55,790 nt of DNA, taken from JBQTII01 sp052387905 (lineage in GTDB: Bacteria; Actinomycetota; Actinomycetes; Sporichthyales; Sporichthyaceae). The notes under the pieces were generated by a model. It was not told where the DNA came from, ran no database searches, and saw only the letters and a program-made list of their open reading frames with translations. Position numbers and translations under genes: made by a program. How positions within the stretch are numbered: position 1 is the first letter of the stretch; every line of letters begins with the position of its first letter. Below are positions 52,689 to 55,790 of the stretch, in pieces. The stretch is taken from the NCBI GenBank assembly GCA_052387905.1, contig JBQTIR010000031.1:1-55790 (forward strand), read 5' to 3'.

Positions 52689-53156
52689 ATGACGCGGGAA
52701 CGTGGGCGCAAGATGATCGCCCAGAACAAGAAGGCCCGCCACGATTACCACATCGAGGACACCTACGAGGCCGGCCTGGTTCTCACCGGCACCGAGGTGA
52801 AGTCGCTGCGGGCCGGGCGGGCTTCCCTGGTCGACGGGTTCGCGACGTTGCGCGACGGCGAGATGTTCCTGCATGCGGTGCACATCCCCCCGTACCACCA
52901 GGGCAACTGGACCAACCACGAACCACGGCGTGTGCGCAAGCTGCTGCTGCACCGTGCGGAGATTGCCCGCTGGACGCTCAAGACCAAAGAATCCGGGCTC
53001 ACGATCATTCCGCTCGCGCTGTACTTCTCCGACGGGCGGGCCAAGGTCGAGTTGGCGCTGGCCCGCGGTAAGAAGCTGCACGACAAGCGCCAGGCGTTGT
53101 CCGAGCGACAGGCAACCCGCGAGATGGCCCGGGAGCTTCACAATCGATTGAGGTGA
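52689..53156 (+). CDS. smpB: SsrA-binding protein SmpB
   Basis: 155 residues. It binds tmRNA and brings it to stalled ribosomes. Family marks: KKARHDYHIEDTYEAGLVLT, GTEVKSLRAGRASLVDGFA, FLHAVHIPPYHQGN and the C-terminal basic tail GKKLHDKRQALSERQATREM. Its partner RNA gene ssrA begins 2.5 kb downstream on the same strand. Confidence 0.96.
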   Translation: MTRERGRKMIAQNKKARHDYHIEDTYEAGLVLTGTEVKSLRAGRASLVDGFATLRDGEMFLHAVHIPPYHQGNWTNHEPRRVRKLLLHRAEIARWTLKTKESGLTIIPLALYFSDGRAKVELALARGKKLHDKRQALSERQATREMARELHNRLR

Positions 53157-53233
53157 GCGGAGCGCGAGCCGCGAGGAACGAGCGCTCGCAGCTCCCGAGC
53201 CGATTGAGATTGTTGACGAGCGAAGCGAGGAAC
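53149..53233 (+). repeat. Imperfect duplication of the smpB 3' end with dispersed repeat copies
   Basis: The last smpB bases CGATTGAG recur about 52 bases later. Each copy is followed by a GAGCG-rich tract ending in GCGAGGAAC (53171-53179 and 53225-53233). The first tract contains the 18-bp repeat 53171-53188 shared in inverted form with 48426-48443. It may be a REP-like element that duplicated its target. Confidence 0.5.
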
Positions 53234-53276
53234 ATCATCGCAACCAGGGGCGCTGACCCGGCCGCGGCGGCTGGGG

Positions 53277-54242
53277 TTACCGGCCGGCTGTGCGCATCGC
53301 CGCCTCCGCGTCGTCGGCGATCACGGCGTCGACCGGGAGTAGCGCCAGCTCGGCCAGCGTGTGCGGGTAGCCCGCGACAGCGAACACCTGCGCTCCGCGT
53401 GAGCGGGCCAGTACCAGCGTGGCCGCGTCGAGGGTGAGCTGGTACGTCACCAGCACCGGATAGCCCGCGCTGACGCCGCGGCGCAACTCGGTGGGACTGT
53501 TGACGGCGTAGGCCAGACGGGGTGCCCCGGCCGCCGCAAGCCGCTCCAGGCATACGGGAGACCTGCTCAGCATCGTGGCGCGCTCGGTCAGGCCGCTACG
53601 GCGCAGTGCCTGAACTATCGCGGCGCCTTCCCCGCGTCGACAGGTCTTCACATGCAGCACCACGGTGATTGTCGGCGAGCGAGCGATCGTGGTCAGGGCG
53701 CCGTCGAGGGTCTGCGCGCGTTCCCCGGCGAACTGGTCACCGAACCAGGTCCCCGCGTCGCAGCCGGCCAGGTGCGCGGCCGTGAGGGCAGTGACCAGGC
53801 CCGTGCACTCTGTCGTGCGGTCCACGGTGTGATCGTGCATCACCACCGGGACCGCATCCCGGGTGAACCGGACATCGAGCTCGATGCCGTCCACGCCCCG
53901 GGTGAGGGCGTGTTCGAAGGTGGCTCGGGTGTGCTCGGGTCCCCAGAGGGTGCCACCCCGATGGGCGATCACCGGCCATGGGGCCGCGACCGTTCCCGTC
54001 GCGGAACTCTGCTGGCCGGGGGCGGGCGGGAGCACGTCGGCCCGGCTGGCGGTGCCGAAGGACAAAGCGGTGGCACCGGTGACGATGGCCCCGGTGAGGG
54101 CCGTACGTGCCAGCGCCCGCCACCAGGGTCGCTGGGGCGGGCGCATGGGCTGCCAGGTCGGTCCGGTCGGGACCCGTGAATCGAGTGGGTCCATCGGGCC
54201 TGCCACAAGGTCCCGGGGTGTGCCCAGGGATACGTCGGCCAT
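53277..54242 (-). CDS. Secreted/anchored glycerophosphodiester phosphodiesterase, paralogue A
   Basis: 321 residues from ATG at 54242 with AAGGAGG 8 bases upstream. A hydrophobic segment near 48-70 (ALTGAIVTGATALSFGTASR) is a signal or anchor. The GDPD barrel has HRGG (catalytic His-Arg), ELDVRFTRD (metal Glu-Asp) and VMHDHTVDRTT (second catalytic His). It hydrolyses glycerophosphodiesters or teichoic-acid-like polymers to glycerol phosphate outside the cell. A second GDPD gene lies just upstream. Confidence 0.88.
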   Translation of the reverse strand: MADVSLGTPRDLVAGPMDPLDSRVPTGPTWQPMRPPQRPWWRALARTALTGAIVTGATALSFGTASRADVLPPAPGQQSSATGTVAAPWPVIAHRGGTLWGPEHTRATFEHALTRGVDGIELDVRFTRDAVPVVMHDHTVDRTTECTGLVTALTAAHLAGCDAGTWFGDQFAGERAQTLDGALTTIARSPTITVVLHVKTCRRGEGAAIVQALRRSGLTERATMLSRSPVCLERLAAAGAPRLAYAVNSPTELRRGVSAGYPVLVTYQLTLDAATLVLARSRGAQVFAVAGYPHTLAELALLPVDAVIADDAEAAMRTAGR

Positions 54243-54394
54243 CTGCCGACCTCCTTTCCGCAGCGCCGCCGGATCGCGGTCGCGCTGCGGTCCCACCGTG
54301 CGGTGCGTGGGTGTCCTGGTGATGGCGTGACCGCTGGTGTGAGGTGAAGTTCGGCAGGCGGATGGGTGCCAGGGGTGGCCCGATGGCATGCCGT

Positions 54395-54424
54395 GGGCCC
54401 GTCCGCAGCGCTGCGGACGGGCCC
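54395..54424 (-). terminator. 30-bp perfect palindrome, likely terminator of GDPD paralogue B
   Basis: Arm 54395-54409 (GGGCCCGTCCGCAGC) is the exact complement of 54410-54424. It lies 53 bases past the stop of the 54478-55449 gene on the minus strand. No U-run follows, as in many actinobacterial terminators. Confidence 0.7.
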
Positions 54425-54477
54425 TCGGGGGGTACGGCGCCCCAGGGGGAGTGGCGCCGAGATCTGGGTGTGCCGGC

Positions 54478-55449
54478 TCAGAAGTCCATCGGGCCGGTGG
54501 TGCGCATCGGGCCCTCACTGGAGTACTCGTGCGACGACGCCGTCACGGGCGGGTCCTCCGCGGGTGGCGACGTGCCAGGCGTCGTATCGGCCGGGGTTCC
54601 CACCCGGTTCTCGGGCTGGGAGAGCAGCCGGCCGGCGAGCTTCAGCGCCTTGTCGAGGTCGTTCACGAGCACCGCCGGCACGTCGAGGCTGTCGAGCTTG
54701 TTCAACGAATACGGGTGGCCCTCCACCGGCATCCACACCCGCCCGCGCCGCTCGACCTCACGCAGGACGGAGTCGTTGAACGTGACGTTGTACGGAATGA
54801 GGAATTTGTAGCCCGCCGCAAGGCCGGCCCGGTACCCCGCCGCGTCGTTGAACACCAGGCCGACCTTCTTGAGCCCGGCGTCCTGCAGGTAGCCGAGCAT
54901 GAGGCGGTTGTTGGCGATCGGCACGACCTGTTTGCGCAGGCCGACGTCCTTGACGATGTTGGCGATCTTGCGGGCGTTGGCGCGGGTCTTGGTCTTCACG
55001 TGCAGGAAGTACTGGAAGTCGCTGTTGGTACCCCGGTCGATGAACCGCAGGGCTTCCTTCAGGGTCTGAATTCGCTCGCCCTTGAACTTGGGGCTGAACC
55101 AGCTCCCCGCGTCGCACTTCTTGATCTGCGACAGGGTCTTGCGGGAGACCGGGCCGCTGCAGTTCGTGCGCTTGTCCAGGGTGCTGTCGTGGAAGACGAT
55201 GGCCTCGTTGTCGCGGGTGAACAGGATGTCCATCTCGACGGCATCGGCCTTGCGGTTGATCATGTGGGTGAACGCGGCCAGGGTGTGCTCGGGCGCGGCC
55301 TCGGTCCCGCCGCGGTGGGCGGCGATCTTCCAGTCGTCGGCAGACCCGGCGTAGGCGGGCGTTGCCGCCAGCGTCACCCCGGTGGACAAGGTGGCAATGA
55401 GTGCCAGCCGTCCCACGCGCCGTCCCCGGCTCGACTTCGAGAATGCCAT
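54478..55449 (-). CDS. Secreted glycerophosphodiester phosphodiesterase, paralogue B
   Basis: 323 residues. A clear signal peptide (RLALIATLSTGVTLAATPAYA) makes it exported. Catalytic marks: AHRGGTEAAPEHTLAAF, VEMDILFTRD and VFHDSTLDKRT. It is similar to the neighbouring paralogue A through the barrel but richer in Lys. A C-terminal extension of about 40 residues (Pro/Thr/Ser-rich) is present only here. The two genes are a tandem duplication separated by a terminator, so they may be regulated separately. Confidence 0.9.
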   Translation of the reverse strand: MAFSKSSRGRRVGRLALIATLSTGVTLAATPAYAGSADDWKIAAHRGGTEAAPEHTLAAFTHMINRKADAVEMDILFTRDNEAIVFHDSTLDKRTNCSGPVSRKTLSQIKKCDAGSWFSPKFKGERIQTLKEALRFIDRGTNSDFQYFLHVKTKTRANARKIANIVKDVGLRKQVVPIANNRLMLGYLQDAGLKKVGLVFNDAAGYRAGLAAGYKFLIPYNVTFNDSVLREVERRGRVWMPVEGHPYSLNKLDSLDVPAVLVNDLDKALKLAGRLLSQPENRVGTPADTTPGTSPPAEDPPVTASSHEYSSEGPMRTTGPMDF

Positions 55450-55652
55450 GTCCTGCTCCCCCTGGAGGTGGTGCGTCGTCTAGGGAAAGCGTGCGGTCGG
55501 CGGTGCGGATCCACGGGCGACAATCCGCAGTGATGGGCGGGACTTGGTACGGCCATTGACCTGCGGAAATGCCTCGAATCGGGCAATGCGGCCACCGTGT
55601 CCCGCAGGCCTCGCGGCGCCGCCCTCCAGCGCCGTTCGTCCTCGCCTTGGCC

Positions 55653-55658
55653 TATGCT
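55653..55658 (+). promoter_or_regulatory. Possible -10 element of ssrA
   Basis: TATGCT lies 18 bases before the mature 5' end of tmRNA. No good -35 box is seen at the usual distance. The assignment is by position. Confidence 0.3.
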
Positions 55659-55675
55659 GGATGCACAACTGCACA

Positions 55676-55790
55676 GGGGGTGATCGGTTTCGACTGCGGA
55701 TGTCGTTGCAGGAGAAGCGGGCCGAGGACGCGGGGATGATCTCGTTAACCATGCCTCGCAAAAAAATAAGCGCCAAGGTTTCTAACCAGC
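55676..55790 (+). ncRNA. ssrA: tmRNA (ssrA), 5' part only, cut by the window end
   Basis: The 5' end GGGGGTGATCGGTTTCGAC is the conserved tRNA-like start of tmRNA. At 55761-55774 the sequence AAAAAATAAGCGCC matches the segment before the resume codon in mycobacterial tmRNA, so the tag should begin at GCC (55772) and read A-K-V-S-N-Q before the window ends. The rest of the tag, the pseudoknots and the 3' half lie outside. Together with SmpB it rescues stalled ribosomes. Confidence 0.93.

Overview
The window is GC-rich chromosomal DNA from an actinobacterium. The evidence is the classical actinobacterial core order (mtrA-mtrB-lpqB-comF-hpf-secA, later prfB-ftsE-ftsX-smpB-ssrA), frequent GTG starts, ATGA-type gene overlaps, a prfB without the programmed frameshift, a proS of the short type and MtrA/MtrB proteins very close to those of mycobacteria. 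I cannot name the genus. The far right end enters the tmRNA gene, which is cut by the window edge.

Layout. 1-1.4 kb: an intact IS481-family element. 1.5-4 kb: four tandem paralogous secreted proteins with a mature N-terminal Cys-x-Cys (TIMP/NTR-like), then divergent proS. 5.5-10.5 kb: a four-gene set for a DUF4331 secreted protein, a TPR protein, a His-rich NicO-type metal exporter and a lipoprotein, preceded by a cupredoxin lipoprotein with its own terminator. 11.4-16.4 kb: a MoxR/DUF58/DUF4129/DUF4350 membrane operon with a micro-ORF made of 15-bp repeats. 16.4-27.4 kb: mtrAB-lpqB-comF, a possible structured RNA, hpf, a receiver-only response regulator, small genes and secA.

27.4-36.3 kb: a Nit1C cluster (the cyanide/nitrile-assimilation cluster known from Pseudomonas, cyanobacteria and mycobacteria), read leftwards: flavin oxidoreductase, an added amidohydrolase, the MSMEG_0572-type protein, radical SAM protein, GNAT-AIR synthase fusion, nitrilase, a second nitrilase-like protein, glycosyltransferase and HAD phosphatase. 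The second nitrilase has Asp in place of the catalytic Cys and Asp in place of the catalytic Glu, so it is probably a pseudoenzyme encoded next to its active paralogue. This is the most interesting item in the window.

36.4-48.3 kb: DUF6459 and DUF6912 genes on either side of tandem TetR-like operators, an LCP ligase, pruA, an SRPBCC protein, a large NAD-glutamate dehydrogenase coupled to tryptophan 2,3-dioxygenase, and an LPKTG cell-wall coiled-coil protein. 48.5-55.8 kb: prfB, the FtsEX division transporter with an M23 hydrolase, smpB, two secreted glycerophosphodiesterases, and the start of ssrA.
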